DNA of 64,000 bases, from positions 310,001 through 374,000 of the forward strand of contig NZ_JAEVLS010000008.1 in NCBI RefSeq assembly GCF_016801985.1, read 5' to 3'. Made by a program: the position numbers and the translations under genes. A model generated the notes under the pieces. That model searched no databases. It was not told the DNA's origin and saw nothing but the letters and a program-made list of their open reading frames with translations. Below, piece after piece: positions 20,553 to 29,815 of the stretch. Position 1 is the stretch's first letter; each line of letters begins with the position of its first letter. The stretch is from Steroidobacter gossypii. GTDB taxonomy: Bacteria > Pseudomonadota > Gammaproteobacteria > Steroidobacterales > Steroidobacteraceae.

Positions 20553-20603
20553 TCTTTCTGGAAGCATCGCTCCTTTACGACGCACCAGCGATGGGATTCC
20601 TCA

Positions 20604-20626
20604 GCGGCTCTTTATCCAAGAGCCGC
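20604..20626. terminator. Hairpin after the AraC regulator gene
   Basis: GCGGCTCTT and AAGAGCCGC form a perfect 9-bp stem around a TATCC loop, 52 bp past the AraC stop. No U-tract follows on the + strand. Confidence 0.4.
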
Positions 20627-20728
20627 ATCACGCCCAGGCCTATGCTCACAACCGGCAGCTTGATGCTCGTTGACCACTGAATGCCCAATCAAGTTGCAGA
20701 ATAATGCAAATTGTCGGACAGCCTCAGC

Positions 20729-20752
20729 TGCCCGGGGCTGGTGCCCCGGGCA
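20729..20752. terminator. Strong GC hairpin before the GH128/GDSL stop
   Basis: TGCCCGGGGC and GCCCCGGGCA pair perfectly (10 bp) around a TGGT loop, 8 bp beyond the stop of the leftward lipoprotein gene. It probably ends that transcript, and may also block read-through from the AraC gene. Confidence 0.5.
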
Positions 20753-20759
20753 CCCGAGG

Positions 20760-22808
20760 TCACGGCGCGAGAAAGGCGTTGAGTTCGATCGCCTCCGCGA
20801 TCGCGCGATGGCCGGCGGCATTGGGGTGAAGGTGATCGCCGGAATCGAACATCGGCAGGAGTTTGGTCGGCTGGGCGGGATCGCGAAGCGCGCGGTCCTG
20901 GTCGATGACGGCATCGCAGCCGCTGTCAGCGCCGCGGATCGCAGCGTTATACATCTGCCGGACGCGTTCGCTCGCGGCATTCCAACTGGGGTGTCCTTCG
21001 TACGGCGTCAGGGTGGAGCAGAAGACTTTCACCTTCTGCTGGCGCATGCGCGAAATTGTTTCTCGCAGCGGTGCAACTGCTTGTTCATAGGTCGGCTGTT
21101 CGAAGCGAAGAGCGTCGGCGGGGAGGTCTGAGTAGATAGCCCAGCGAAGATTCGGTTGATCTAATGCCTCGGCCTCGTCCTGTTGCTTGAGCACGCCGAC
21201 GTGAATGTTCGCTGCCACCAGTCGCTCGGAGAGCACATCGGGCCAGCTTTGGCCGACATCATCGATACCGACACCGGCCGTGATCGAGCCACCAATCGTC
21301 GCGACACTTCCTCGCAACGCCTCGCCCTGCACGTCGAGGCTGGCAAGCAAGGGATGGCCGCCGAGCCGTTCGATGGCTGCGATATCGGGGCTGCCGCTAA
21401 CGTTTCCTGCTGCGACATAGGTGAGCTGCTGCTTGTCTCCTTCACCAGTGACTACCGTCGCGCGACGCAAGTAGAAACTGATCGCAACGTCGGTGTGCGC
21501 AGGTACGGAGAATGCGACGGTGTCGCTAAATACTTCAGTGCCGGGTGGCAGTGTGACGCTCGCTTGTCCACCAAAGGTGATCGTTTGATCCGTGCGCGCA
21601 TCGATCGATGCATCGCTGCTGCGAACTGCGATGTGCACATTGCTCACGGAGACGGGCTCGGAACCCTGCGTGTTGGACAACCGAATGCGCGCGGCGCTAC
21701 CTGCGATCGACGTGCGCACGACCTGACGCAGCGTCCGCTGATCGAAACTCAGGCTTGTGACTTTGTTGGAAGCCTGCGGTGTGATCCAAGTGCCAACCCA
21801 ATAAGGTTGCGCCAGATAGTGTTGGCCCAACTCGGTCAACTCTCCAGCGCGCCCCAGCAAGCTGGTGTGACGGTTGGCTTCATCATCCCAGCGTCCCGTG
21901 AACCAGGCGTAGCGAAACACATCGTTGCGGCTTTCGCAGATGGCGACCATTTCGGTCATCTGCGCCTTTTGTTTGGCGACGCTATCGATCTGCGCACCAT
22001 CGTTGCCGCTGTGCCAGTTGGCGAACTCGGTCACCCAGAACGGCTTGCCATACTTCGTGAGCCGATCGAGCTGCGCGTTCAGGCCGTAGTCGTACCAATG
22101 AAACGCAAGATAGTCGATGCGGGGATCGCGACCGCCATTGGCGGCTCGATAGGCGGCATAGAAAGCGTCGAGCCACACGACCGGATCGGCAAAGCCCGGC
22201 ATCGTGCCCCAGGTCATGGCCGGGCCGACGAGTTGTACACCGGTATTGGCCGCAACCGTCTCATAGCGGGGCCACAGCTGCGCGGCCTGCTGCGGTGTCA
22301 GGTTCGCTTGATCGGTTAGATTCGGCTCATTCAACAGCAGCAGGAACCTGATCTGCGGATTGGCCCCGAGAAAAGTTTCGACCTCAGCGGCGTTGAAGTT
22401 GCCATTCCACAGCATCGGGATGAAATCCATGCCGTAGCGACTCTGATAGTCGGCGGGCACGCTGGCGGAGGGCTTCAATGCCCACCGATACCACCAGGAC
22501 ACACCAGGGGCGAGCGCGGCGAGATCGCTCGGATCAGCCAGATCGTATGCCACGCCACGCTTGGCGCTCTTGGGCGTGGCCGGTGTTTCCGGCGGAGGAT
22601 TCGGCGCCGGCGGCGGCTCCGGTGTGGGCTCGGGCGTCGAGGGCGGATCAGGCGTGGGATTCGGAGTCGGCGCCGGCGTTTCCCCGATCGGAGTTGGAGT
22701 GCTGGCCGGTGGGTCGCCGCCTCCCGATCCTCCTCCGCACGCTGTGGTGAGCAAGCACGCGACGAGCAATGCCAGTCCTTTTCGCAAGACACGGTCCGGT
22801 GTGTTCAT
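20760..22808 (-). CDS. Lipoprotein with GH128-like glycanase and C-terminal GDSL/SGNH-like domains
   Basis: The 682-residue protein starts at ATG 22808 behind AAGGCGAA. It has a lipoprotein signal with lipobox TTAC and lipidated cysteine C24, then a Pro/Thr-rich linker (about 31-80). The catalytic module (about 84-320) has the two glutamates of GH128-type beta-1,3-glucanases, E161 in LNEPN and E261 in VTEFANWH. A beta-rich connector follows. The C-terminal region (about 490-680) resembles SGNH hydrolases: IGGSIT with the presumed serine and DHLHPNAAGH with the Asp/His pair. The segment between, which normally holds the G-x-N-D block, is short and I cannot find it. It is probably a cell-surface polysaccharide-degrading and perhaps deacetylating enzyme. 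Confidence 0.8.
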   Translation of the reverse strand: MNTPDRVLRKGLALLVACLLTTACGGGSGGGDPPASTPTPIGETPAPTPNPTPDPPSTPEPTPEPPPAPNPPPETPATPKSAKRGVAYDLADPSDLAALAPGVSWWYRWALKPSASVPADYQSRYGMDFIPMLWNGNFNAAEVETFLGANPQIRFLLLLNEPNLTDQANLTPQQAAQLWPRYETVAANTGVQLVGPAMTWGTMPGFADPVVWLDAFYAAYRAANGGRDPRIDYLAFHWYDYGLNAQLDRLTKYGKPFWVTEFANWHSGNDGAQIDSVAKQKAQMTEMVAICESRNDVFRYAWFTGRWDDEANRHTSLLGRAGELTELGQHYLAQPYWVGTWITPQASNKVTSLSFDQRTLRQVVRTSIAGSAARIRLSNTQGSEPVSVSNVHIAVRSSDASIDARTDQTITFGGQASVTLPPGTEVFSDTVAFSVPAHTDVAISFYLRRATVVTGEGDKQQLTYVAAGNVSGSPDIAAIERLGGHPLLASLDVQGEALRGSVATIGGSITAGVGIDDVGQSWPDVLSERLVAANIHVGVLKQQDEAEALDQPNLRWAIYSDLPADALRFEQPTYEQAVAPLRETISRMRQQKVKVFCSTLTPYEGHPSWNAASERVRQMYNAAIRGADSGCDAVIDQDRALRDPAQPTKLLPMFDSGDHLHPNAAGHRAIAEAIELNAFLAP

Positions 22809-22939
22809 TTCGCCTTGAATACGCGCATCTGAATTCGACTTCGAAGCGAGCATATTGACGCGTCCGCCGCTCAAACGGAGCTGTCTCAAGAGCGATACGT
22901 CACCGGTAAGCGACAGTGAGGCTCACGTGCACGGCGCTT

Positions 22940-24349
22940 CTATCCACGTGTCGCCAATTCCGCGAGACGATGGCAGTCCGCCGCCAGTCGACGTTCGTCG
23001 ATGTTTGTAACACCGAGTAGCAATCCGCGGCGCGGCGGCGCGTGCATCGACCAGGGAGACAACGGGGTGGGCGCCAAGCCGAAGGGCAGGGCGCGCAACG
23101 CGATGTCAACGTCAGAAGCAGACGCAGCGAGTGATGTCACGACCGCCAGCCCGGCCGTCGCCGCTGGCTTTATCACATCCGACGACATGTCCTGCAGACA
23201 GCGCAGCAAAGATTCTCTCTGTGCCCGATAGAGCGCTTTCATGCGGCGGAGATGACGAAGATAGTGGCCTTGGCGCAGAAACTCGGCGACGGCGCGTTGC
23301 ACGGTGGCGCTCGGCGCCGGCGCCAGGCACGCGGCGAACTCGCCGCAGCGACGGACCAATGCGGGCGGCACCACCAGAAAGCCCAAGCGTAACGACGGAC
23401 TGATCGTCTTGCTGAAGCTGCCGATGTGCAAGACGCGTCGCTCCTGGTCCAACGAGGCCAGCGCGGGAGCAGCCCGACCGTGCAGCTGCAGCTCACTGAG
23501 ATAGTCGTCTTCGATGATCCATGCACCGGTGCGCCGGGCCCACGCCAGCAAGGCAAGGCGCCTCGGCAGTGACATTGTCATTCCGAGCGGCGCGTGTTGA
23601 CCGGGCGTCACAACCACCAACGCCGCCGCGGGCGCGCTGCGCTCGCCAGCGCTGATGTCCAGACCTTCGTCATCGACACGGACGCCGGTCACGTTCATTC
23701 CAGCCAGGCGCAGGGCGGTGCGAGTGAGCGGAAAGCCGGGGTCTTCAATCCATGCTTCTTTTCCTTGAAGTTGAAGCGCGCCCGTTGCGACACCGAGCGC
23801 ACCGGAGAATCCGCCCGTGATCAGCAGTTGCGAAGGCTCGCAGTGAATGCCTCGTGCAATGGCCAGGTATGCCGCAATCTCCTTGCGCAATTCCGGATCG
23901 CCGCGTGGGTCGGGATAGCTGACCGGCGCCGCCGCCACCTGCCGGCTCGCTTGCGTCAACACGCGAGACCACAGCTTGAAAGGGAACGCGCTCTGCGAGG
24001 GCACGCCCATTTGGAATGTCAGCGGTGACGTTCCGAAGTCATGGAACAGCTGCGGCAGCGGTATCGCCTCGGGCGCCTGGTCCAATCTCGATGAGCCCGC
24101 GGGGCGCTCGGCGACGCGCGTTCCCGCCGGTCCCATGCCGATCGCGAACTGCTCGTCCATCAAGCGCTCGTACGCGACACGCACGGTGCCGCGTGAAACG
24201 CCAAGCTGTGCCGCCAGATCCCGCCACGATGGCAGCCTTGTACCGGAGGGAAGTTGTCCGCTCTCGATGGCGCTGCGGAGCCCGCGATAGATTTGTGTAG
24301 TCAGCGGCGTCTTGTCGCCGCGATCGACTTCAACGTGCAGTGGGGGCAT
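22940..24349 (-). CDS. MocR/PdxR-type regulator (GntR HTH fused to aminotransferase-like domain)
   Basis: The 469-residue protein has an N-terminal GntR winged HTH (about 1-75, with TRLPSWRDLAAQLGVSRGTVRVAYERL) and a type I aminotransferase fold with the PLP-lysine region HIGSFSKTISP. MocR regulators bind PLP adducts to control neighbouring genes. I chose ATG 24349 (MPPLHVE), which starts close to the HTH and leaves a 91-bp divergent promoter region; an open frame reaches 24421. It diverges from the CMD/cupin pair, its likely target. Confidence 0.9.
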   Translation of the reverse strand: MPPLHVEVDRGDKTPLTTQIYRGLRSAIESGQLPSGTRLPSWRDLAAQLGVSRGTVRVAYERLMDEQFAIGMGPAGTRVAERPAGSSRLDQAPEAIPLPQLFHDFGTSPLTFQMGVPSQSAFPFKLWSRVLTQASRQVAAAPVSYPDPRGDPELRKEIAAYLAIARGIHCEPSQLLITGGFSGALGVATGALQLQGKEAWIEDPGFPLTRTALRLAGMNVTGVRVDDEGLDISAGERSAPAAALVVVTPGQHAPLGMTMSLPRRLALLAWARRTGAWIIEDDYLSELQLHGRAAPALASLDQERRVLHIGSFSKTISPSLRLGFLVVPPALVRRCGEFAACLAPAPSATVQRAVAEFLRQGHYLRHLRRMKALYRAQRESLLRCLQDMSSDVIKPAATAGLAVVTSLAASASDVDIALRALPFGLAPTPLSPWSMHAPPRRGLLLGVTNIDERRLAADCHRLAELATRG

Positions 24350-24440
24350 GCCTGGATGGTACAGCTCGAAACGACAGTCTTGGTACTGTCGTGCGAGGCG
24401 CGGTGCAAGCATCCTTGCCACAGTGTCCAGGAGGTGTGAG

Positions 24441-24890
24441 ATGACTCAACGCATGGATTACCATGCTGTGGCTCCGGCCGGCGTGAAGTCGCTGGGCGGC
24501 GTGTACGGTTACGTCATGCAAAGCGGCTTGCCGAAGCAAATGCTGACTCTGGTTTTTCTTCGGGTCTCGCAGATCAACGGGTGCGCATACTGCATCGACC
24601 TGCATTCGCGTGATTTGCTGAAGGAAGGCATGGCGACGGAGAAGCTGGTGCTGGTGCCGAGCTGGCGCGAGAGTGGCGCCCTGTTCGACAGGACCGAGCG
24701 TGCCGCGCTCGCCTGGGCCGAAACGGTGACGTGCGTGGCGGAGACGCATGTGCCCGATGCGGACTATGAGGCAGCTGCCGCCGTGTTCGATCAGAAACAG
24801 CTCGCCGATCTCACGATCGCGATCGGGCTGATGAATGTCTATAACCGGCTGGCGATCAGCTTTCGCGTGCCGCCCGCGGCGGCGAAGTGA
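24441..24890 (+). CDS. Carboxymuconolactone decarboxylase-family protein (AhpD-like)
   Basis: The 149-residue protein starts at ATG 24441 behind a strong CAGGAGGTG. It has the AhpD-type redox motif CAYCIDLH (C-x2-C-x3-H), so it is more likely a peroxidase/thiol-redox member of the family than a true lactone decarboxylase. It lies divergent to the MocR regulator, and its stop overlaps a GTG that could start the next gene (GTGA). Confidence 0.85.
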   Translation: MTQRMDYHAVAPAGVKSLGGVYGYVMQSGLPKQMLTLVFLRVSQINGCAYCIDLHSRDLLKEGMATEKLVLVPSWRESGALFDRTERAALAWAETVTCVAETHVPDADYEAAAAVFDQKQLADLTIAIGLMNVYNRLAISFRVPPAAAK

Positions 24891-24898
24891 GCACTCCC

Positions 24899-25309
24899 AT
24901 GAATCGACTCGGAATTGGCGCCGCCTTCGGCATGTTCCTGCTCAGTGCCGTGAGTCAGGCCGCGGAACCGAAAAGCACAGCGGTCGTTCAGGCGCTGATG
25001 ACGGAGCCGCTCACCGACATTCCGGGCAAGGAAGTGACGGTCCTCACCGTCGAATACTTGCCGGGCGGCGCATCGCTGGCCCATCGACACGATGCCGACG
25101 TCTTCGTCTATGTGCTCGAAGGCGCGGTGATCATGCAGGTCGATGGCAAGGACCCGGTGACGGTGCGCAAAGGCGAGACATTTCGCGAGCGTCCGACCGA
25201 CATTCACAGGCAATCGGCAAACGCGAGCGCCACCGAGCCGGCCAAGTTCGTCGTGTTCATGGTGAAGGATCAAGGCAAGCCTGCGACACGGCCCCTCGAG
25301 GGCGGCTGA
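24899..25309 (+). CDS. Exported cupin-domain protein
   Basis: The 136-residue product has a signal peptide (about 1-21, ending SQAAE) and one cupin beta-barrel with metal-ligand positions in HRHDADVFVYVLEG and a second motif RPTDIHRQ. It probably binds a metal and acts in the periplasm; CMD-cupin pairs are common in oxidative-stress or aromatic-lactone contexts. A GTG at 24887 overlapping the upstream stop is an alternative start that would add four residues. The 181 bp to the next gene hold nothing recognisable. Confidence 0.8.
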   Translation: MNRLGIGAAFGMFLLSAVSQAAEPKSTAVVQALMTEPLTDIPGKEVTVLTVEYLPGGASLAHRHDADVFVYVLEGAVIMQVDGKDPVTVRKGETFRERPTDIHRQSANASATEPAKFVVFMVKDQGKPATRPLEGG

Positions 25310-25490
25310 AGGAGGCGTGCGACATGGTAGAGTCTTCATCGCCGGACCTCGAGGCCACTCGGACTAGCGATCCTTGCTTCGGCGGCGTTACAACCTGCGG
25401 GCCCGTGCAGGTGAGGGCACGGCCGGGATTGCTGCGGCGGGACGCCACTCATGATATGAGCATTCGGGCGACCTACCTAGATCAGCATCG

Positions 25491-28400
25491 ATGCCGAATA
25501 CCCGCAAACCGAAACCATCGAGCTTTCGATCATGGCTTGCCGGGCTGGGATTGTTCTTCGGGATGCTGTCGCTCGCGTTCGGATTCGATGCCGAGCGTAC
25601 GCTGCCGGAGCTCGATCACACTCGCTGGACGCTGGCCGATGGAGCGCCCGGCCAGATCGGGGCTATCGCGCAAACCGCAGACGGCTATCTATGGCTCGCC
25701 TCTGGAACGTCTTTGTACCGGTTCGACGGCGTACGCTTCGTGCGGTATGCGCAGCCGAGCGGCTATCCGGCTGGCGTCGTCTCATCGCTGCTGGGCGATG
25801 CCAACGGCCAACTCTGGGTCGGCTTTGCGTTGGGCGGCATCGCGCTGATTCGGCCCGACGGACTGCGCCCCTTTGGCCCGGCGGATGGATTGCCCGGTGG
25901 GATTGTTTATAGCCTGGCGCGCGACCGCGCCGGCGGAATCTGGGCGGCGACTGGTGCAGGCCTGGTGCGCTGGGATGGCGCCCGATGGCAGTCGGGCGCG
26001 GAGTTCGGCTTCACCGCTTCCAATGTCCACGCGGTATTCGTCGCTCGCGACGGCGCCGTCTGGGCGAGCGCCAATGGAAAGCTCTTTTGCCTTTCGCCGA
26101 CCTCGAAGCGCTTCGAACCGATCGCTGTCGCCGTAGGATGGATCGCGAGATTCGCGCAGTCGCCCGATGGTGCGCTGTGGATTGCCGAGCGCGACGACGG
26201 TTCAGTGCGTCCCATTGTCGCAGCGGATGGCGAGTTGATCGCTGCGCAGAGCAACGGCCAGAGCGGCGCGACCGGACTCGTCTTCGATCGCAGTGGCGCG
26301 CTCTGGTTCAGCACGCCAGGAGATGGCGTTCATCGCATCGCTCGTCCACATGAGCGGCTCGCATCGGGAAGCTCCGAAAAATACACCGAGCAGGACGGGC
26401 TCACTGCAGATTACACGACCACGCTGTTCGAGGACCGAACCGGCATCGTATGGATCGGCACCAGTGCAGGGCTCGACCGCTTCCGCACCTCGCCGCTGGT
26501 GCGAGCGGCCCTGCCCAGCGGAACCTACAATCTCGCGCTTGCGGCCGGCGGCGACGGCAGCATCTGGATTGGCTCCGCGAATCGGCCCGTCATGCGGCTC
26601 CATGATCGAACGTTGACCAGGGCAGGTATGCCACCGCCGGTTGGCGTAGCGCACACCGATCGCGACGGCGTGGTGTGGATGGGTGGGCCAGCCGGGATCT
26701 GGCGTAGCGCGAATGACAAGCTGGAGAAGGTCACCGAGCTGCCCGTCCCCGCGAGTGCAGATCTTCGGGTGCGCATGTTGGTGCATGACTCCGCCGGCCG
26801 TTTGTGGGTTGCCATCGAACGGCATGGCCTCTTCCAATATCACGGCGGGAAATGGATCGCACTCGCTGCCCCGACCGAGAACCCGCTGCACGCCTTCCCC
26901 GTGATCGGCAGCATCGATGCGCAGGGGCGAGTTTGGCTTGGCTATCGCGACAACCTGCTCATGCGAATCGATGCGGACGGCGCCATGCGCCGCTGGACAC
27001 CCGCAGAAGGTGTGGACATTGGCCATGTGACCTCGATCGCTCACGGGGCGGGTAGAACTTGGATCGGCGGCCTTCGCGGTCTTGCGTATGTGGAAGATGA
27101 TCGTGTGGTTCGCGTGCGAATCGCTAACAGCGAAGATGTCAGCGGCGTGCACGGTTTGATCGAATCCGAGAAGGGCGAGCTGTGGGCGCACGCGAACGCC
27201 GGGTTGCTGCGCTTCCCCGCAGCTGAGATTGCGCGCGCAGTCGTCGCCCCCGATTCCGCTGTCACGGCGCGTCTGATTCGCGGCATCAGCCTTCTTACGG
27301 CAGACCCGGTGATGATCCGTCCCCTGCCTACCGCGGTCGCCGACCAAAAAGGCCGCCTATGGCTATCCACCAATCGTGGCGCGGTATGGCTCGACTCCGC
27401 GCAACTCGATGCGACCTCAGCGGCGCCTGCGGCCCATCTCGAAACGCTGGTGGTGGACGATGTGAGCTACCCCATCGACGGCTCCGCTACGTTGCCGCCG
27501 CGACCAGCGCGTGTCACGTTCGGATTCACCGCGCTCGATGCGCATGCCCCAGAGCACGTCAGGTTCCGTTATCGCCTGGATGGCTACGACCAGAACTGGC
27601 AGGAGACCGGGACGCTGCGCCATGCCACCTACACTGGCCTGGCGCCCGGCGAATATCGGATTCAGGTCGTCGCTGCAAACGCAGACGGTCCGTGGAGCCA
27701 GGTACCGGCATCCGCTGCGTTCCATGTTCGACCTGCGTTCGTTCAAACGAAAACCTTCCTGGCGCTGTGCATGGCCGCGGTTGCGTTGCTGCTGTGGGCG
27801 CTCTATCGGATCCGGCTGCGAATCCTGGCCGCTCGTCTGGAATTCGCCCTGGAGCAGCGACACACCGAGCGCGAACGGATCGCGCGTGAGTTGCACGATA
27901 CTTTGTTACAGGGCTTTTACGCCTTGCAGCTTCGGTTTCACTCAGCGGCGATGGCGCTCGATGCGAGCTTGCCCGCCCGAGCGTCGATCGAGCAAGCGCT
28001 CGACCAGGCCGATGAAGTCCTCGCCGAAACGCGCGACCGAGTGACTCAGCTGCGTACTGGGAGCATCATCGATCTGCCGGAAGCATTGCGGATGATGGGC
28101 CAGTCCCTGTTCACCGAGCACGGCGTGCAGTTTGGGTTCAGGCAAGAAGGAGTGGCTTCGCGGTTGCGGCCGTTCGTCAGCGAGGAGATCTACCTGATCG
28201 CACGCGAAGCGCTGATCAACGCGCTTCAGCATGCAAAGCCACAGCGCGTCGAAGTGGTGCTCGAGCAGGGGCGTCGCAAGTTCAGGCTGATCGTCCGTGA
28301 CGATGGTTGCGGCCTGCCGGATGACATCCTCATGCACGGTGCTCGTACCGGGCACTGGGGCATACCCGGCATGCACGAGCGAGCGCGGCGGATTCGGGCT

Positions 28401-28493
28401 CGACTTCACATCCGTCGTCGCGCCGAAGGCGGCAGTGAAGTTGAGCTGAGTGCCGCGGCGAGCGTGCTCGCCCGATACGAGCCCGGTATGTAG
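25491..28493 (+). CDS. Large sensor histidine kinase (Reg_prop beta-propeller, Y_Y_Y, HisKA_3)
   Basis: The 1000-residue kinase begins with a signal/anchor helix (about 12-32). A periplasmic sensor made of Reg_prop propeller repeats (about 45-630, recurring WIGT/WLGY/WFS blades) follows, then a Y_Y_Y domain (about 660-750), one transmembrane helix (about 755-777) and a HisKA_3 core. H802 in RELHDTLLQG is the phospho-acceptor; the HATPase has EALINALQHA and DDGCGLP. Such hybrid-like sensors often detect oligosaccharides or aromatic degradation products. It should phosphorylate the NarL-type regulator at 29018. A small protein resembling its dimerisation helices lies between them. Confidence 0.92.
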   Translation: MPNTRKPKPSSFRSWLAGLGLFFGMLSLAFGFDAERTLPELDHTRWTLADGAPGQIGAIAQTADGYLWLASGTSLYRFDGVRFVRYAQPSGYPAGVVSSLLGDANGQLWVGFALGGIALIRPDGLRPFGPADGLPGGIVYSLARDRAGGIWAATGAGLVRWDGARWQSGAEFGFTASNVHAVFVARDGAVWASANGKLFCLSPTSKRFEPIAVAVGWIARFAQSPDGALWIAERDDGSVRPIVAADGELIAAQSNGQSGATGLVFDRSGALWFSTPGDGVHRIARPHERLASGSSEKYTEQDGLTADYTTTLFEDRTGIVWIGTSAGLDRFRTSPLVRAALPSGTYNLALAAGGDGSIWIGSANRPVMRLHDRTLTRAGMPPPVGVAHTDRDGVVWMGGPAGIWRSANDKLEKVTELPVPASADLRVRMLVHDSAGRLWVAIERHGLFQYHGGKWIALAAPTENPLHAFPVIGSIDAQGRVWLGYRDNLLMRIDADGAMRRWTPAEGVDIGHVTSIAHGAGRTWIGGLRGLAYVEDDRVVRVRIANSEDVSGVHGLIESEKGELWAHANAGLLRFPAAEIARAVVAPDSAVTARLIRGISLLTADPVMIRPLPTAVADQKGRLWLSTNRGAVWLDSAQLDATSAAPAAHLETLVVDDVSYPIDGSATLPPRPARVTFGFTALDAHAPEHVRFRYRLDGYDQNWQETGTLRHATYTGLAPGEYRIQVVAANADGPWSQVPASAAFHVRPAFVQTKTFLALCMAAVALLLWALYRIRLRILAARLEFALEQRHTERERIARELHDTLLQGFYALQLRFHSAAMALDASLPARASIEQALDQADEVLAETRDRVTQLRTGSIIDLPEALRMMGQSLFTEHGVQFGFRQEGVASRLRPFVSEEIYLIAREALINALQHAKPQRVEVVLEQGRRKFRLIVRDDGCGLPDDILMHGARTGHWGIPGMHERARRIRARLHIRRRAEGGSEVELSAAASVLARYEPGM

Positions 28494-28660
28494 ATAGGTT
28501 CGAGCGATCGCCTCGCGTGAGCACAAGCCTGTTTCGATCAATGCGGGTGCTCTTGGGATTCGCACGACCATCCAAGCCGGTACTTCTGGCGCGCGCATAG
28601 TCTCGTGGCATCCATCCTGCGCGATACGAGCGCGAGCATCTGGTTGGCGGAGGAGCGCTT

Positions 28661-28999
28661 TTGCACGGGCTTGTGTCTCAGTTCGTCCACGATCACGGGT
28701 TCGTACTGCTGTTTTGCTGCCTCATCGGCGCCGTCCTCGGTGGCTTCTGTCACGCGCGCTCGCGCCGCTTGCGCGAACGAGAACGCCTGGCGCGCGAAAT
28801 CGAGGATGCGCTGGTACAAAACGCGCAAAGCGTCATCCTCAGCGTGCATGGAATCGTCAAGAAACTGGCCGCCAGCGACCCGACGCGCCAGAAAGTGGAG
28901 CAGGCCCTCGATCGGGCCGACAAACAGTTGTCAGAGGATCGGGATAGGGTGCAGGATCTGCGGGCGAGAACCAGGCCCGGCAATCAGCCGCCGCGTTGA
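28661..28999 (+). CDS. Small membrane protein with degenerate HisKA_3 dimerisation domain (phospho-histidine lost)
   Basis: The 112-residue product starts at TTG 28661, five bases after a perfect GGAGGAG. A GTG at 28673 is the alternative. It has one N-terminal membrane helix (about 11-30), then a helical region that aligns with the dimerisation domain of the adjacent kinase: RERERLAREIEDALVQN against RERIARELHDTLLQG, then VEQALDRADKQLSEDRDRV against IEQALDQADEVLAETRDRV. The phospho-accepting histidine is replaced by glutamate (E48) and no ATPase domain follows. It could heterodimerise with the kinase and damp or redirect signalling. Alternatively it is the remnant of a lost second kinase. 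Codon use looks coding. Confidence 0.7.
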   Translation: MHGLVSQFVHDHGFVLLFCCLIGAVLGGFCHARSRRLRERERLAREIEDALVQNAQSVILSVHGIVKKLAASDPTRQKVEQALDRADKQLSEDRDRVQDLRARTRPGNQPPR

Positions 29000-29017
29000 A
29001 AAGCTCCAAGGTCCGCG

Positions 29018-29671
29018 ATGAATCAGGGCTCGACACCATTGAAGCAGATTCGCGTCCTGGTGGTGGACGATCATCCGCTCATGCGCGATGGCATCGTTTC
29101 GATGATCGACAGCGAGCCGGACATGACGGTGGTCGCGCAAGCGAGCAACGGGCTGGAGGCGATCGAATGCTTCGAGCGACATCGGCCCGATGTCACTCTC
29201 ATGGATTTGCAGATGGCCAAGATGGACGGCGTGACCGCGATCGAAGCGATCTGTCGGGCACATCCTGGAGCACGCATTCTTGTGCTCACGACTTACAAGG
29301 GCGATGTGCAGGCGCTACGCGCGCTCAATGCTGGTGCATCCGGCTACTTACTCAAAAGCATGATCCGGAAAGAACTCGTCGATGCTCTGCGTAAAGCGCC
29401 GCTCGGGCGCCGGCAGATCGTGCCGGAGGTCGCAGCCGAAATCGGGTTGCACGCACTGGATGAGCCACTCTCATCGCGCGAGATCGAAGTGCTCAGGCAA
29501 GTTTCGGCCGGACGCGCCAACAAGCAGGTGGCGGCTCAGTTGGACTTATCCGAAGAGACCGTCAAGACTCATATGCGCAACATTCTCGCGAAACTCAAGG
29601 CGCGAGATCGCACGCACGCCGTGATGATCGCGCTCGATCGCGGCATCATTTCCGGGTGGGATCGCTCGTAG
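29018..29671 (+). CDS. NarL/FixJ-type response regulator
   Basis: The 217-residue regulator has a receiver domain (about 10-125) with acidic pair VDDH, phospho-acceptor D63 in LMDLQM and the switch lysine in LLKS. A LuxR-type HTH (about 148-210, SSREIEVLRQVSAGRANKQVA) follows. It is the presumed partner of the kinase at 25491. A LuxR-type remnant at 51.5 kb is similar to its C-terminal half. Confidence 0.92.
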   Translation: MNQGSTPLKQIRVLVVDDHPLMRDGIVSMIDSEPDMTVVAQASNGLEAIECFERHRPDVTLMDLQMAKMDGVTAIEAICRAHPGARILVLTTYKGDVQALRALNAGASGYLLKSMIRKELVDALRKAPLGRRQIVPEVAAEIGLHALDEPLSSREIEVLRQVSAGRANKQVAAQLDLSEETVKTHMRNILAKLKARDRTHAVMIALDRGIISGWDRS

Positions 29672-29815
29672 CACCGCCGACCGCAACGACCCTGCCTGCA
29701 GCAAACGAGGCCCGCTTGGCTTCCCTCGAAAGAGTGAGAGGATGCACGTCCGAACTGGGGTGTCCTCTCCGTCATCGACGCGGCACTCTGCCGTTCGGCA
29801 CAGGAGACCGCGTCG

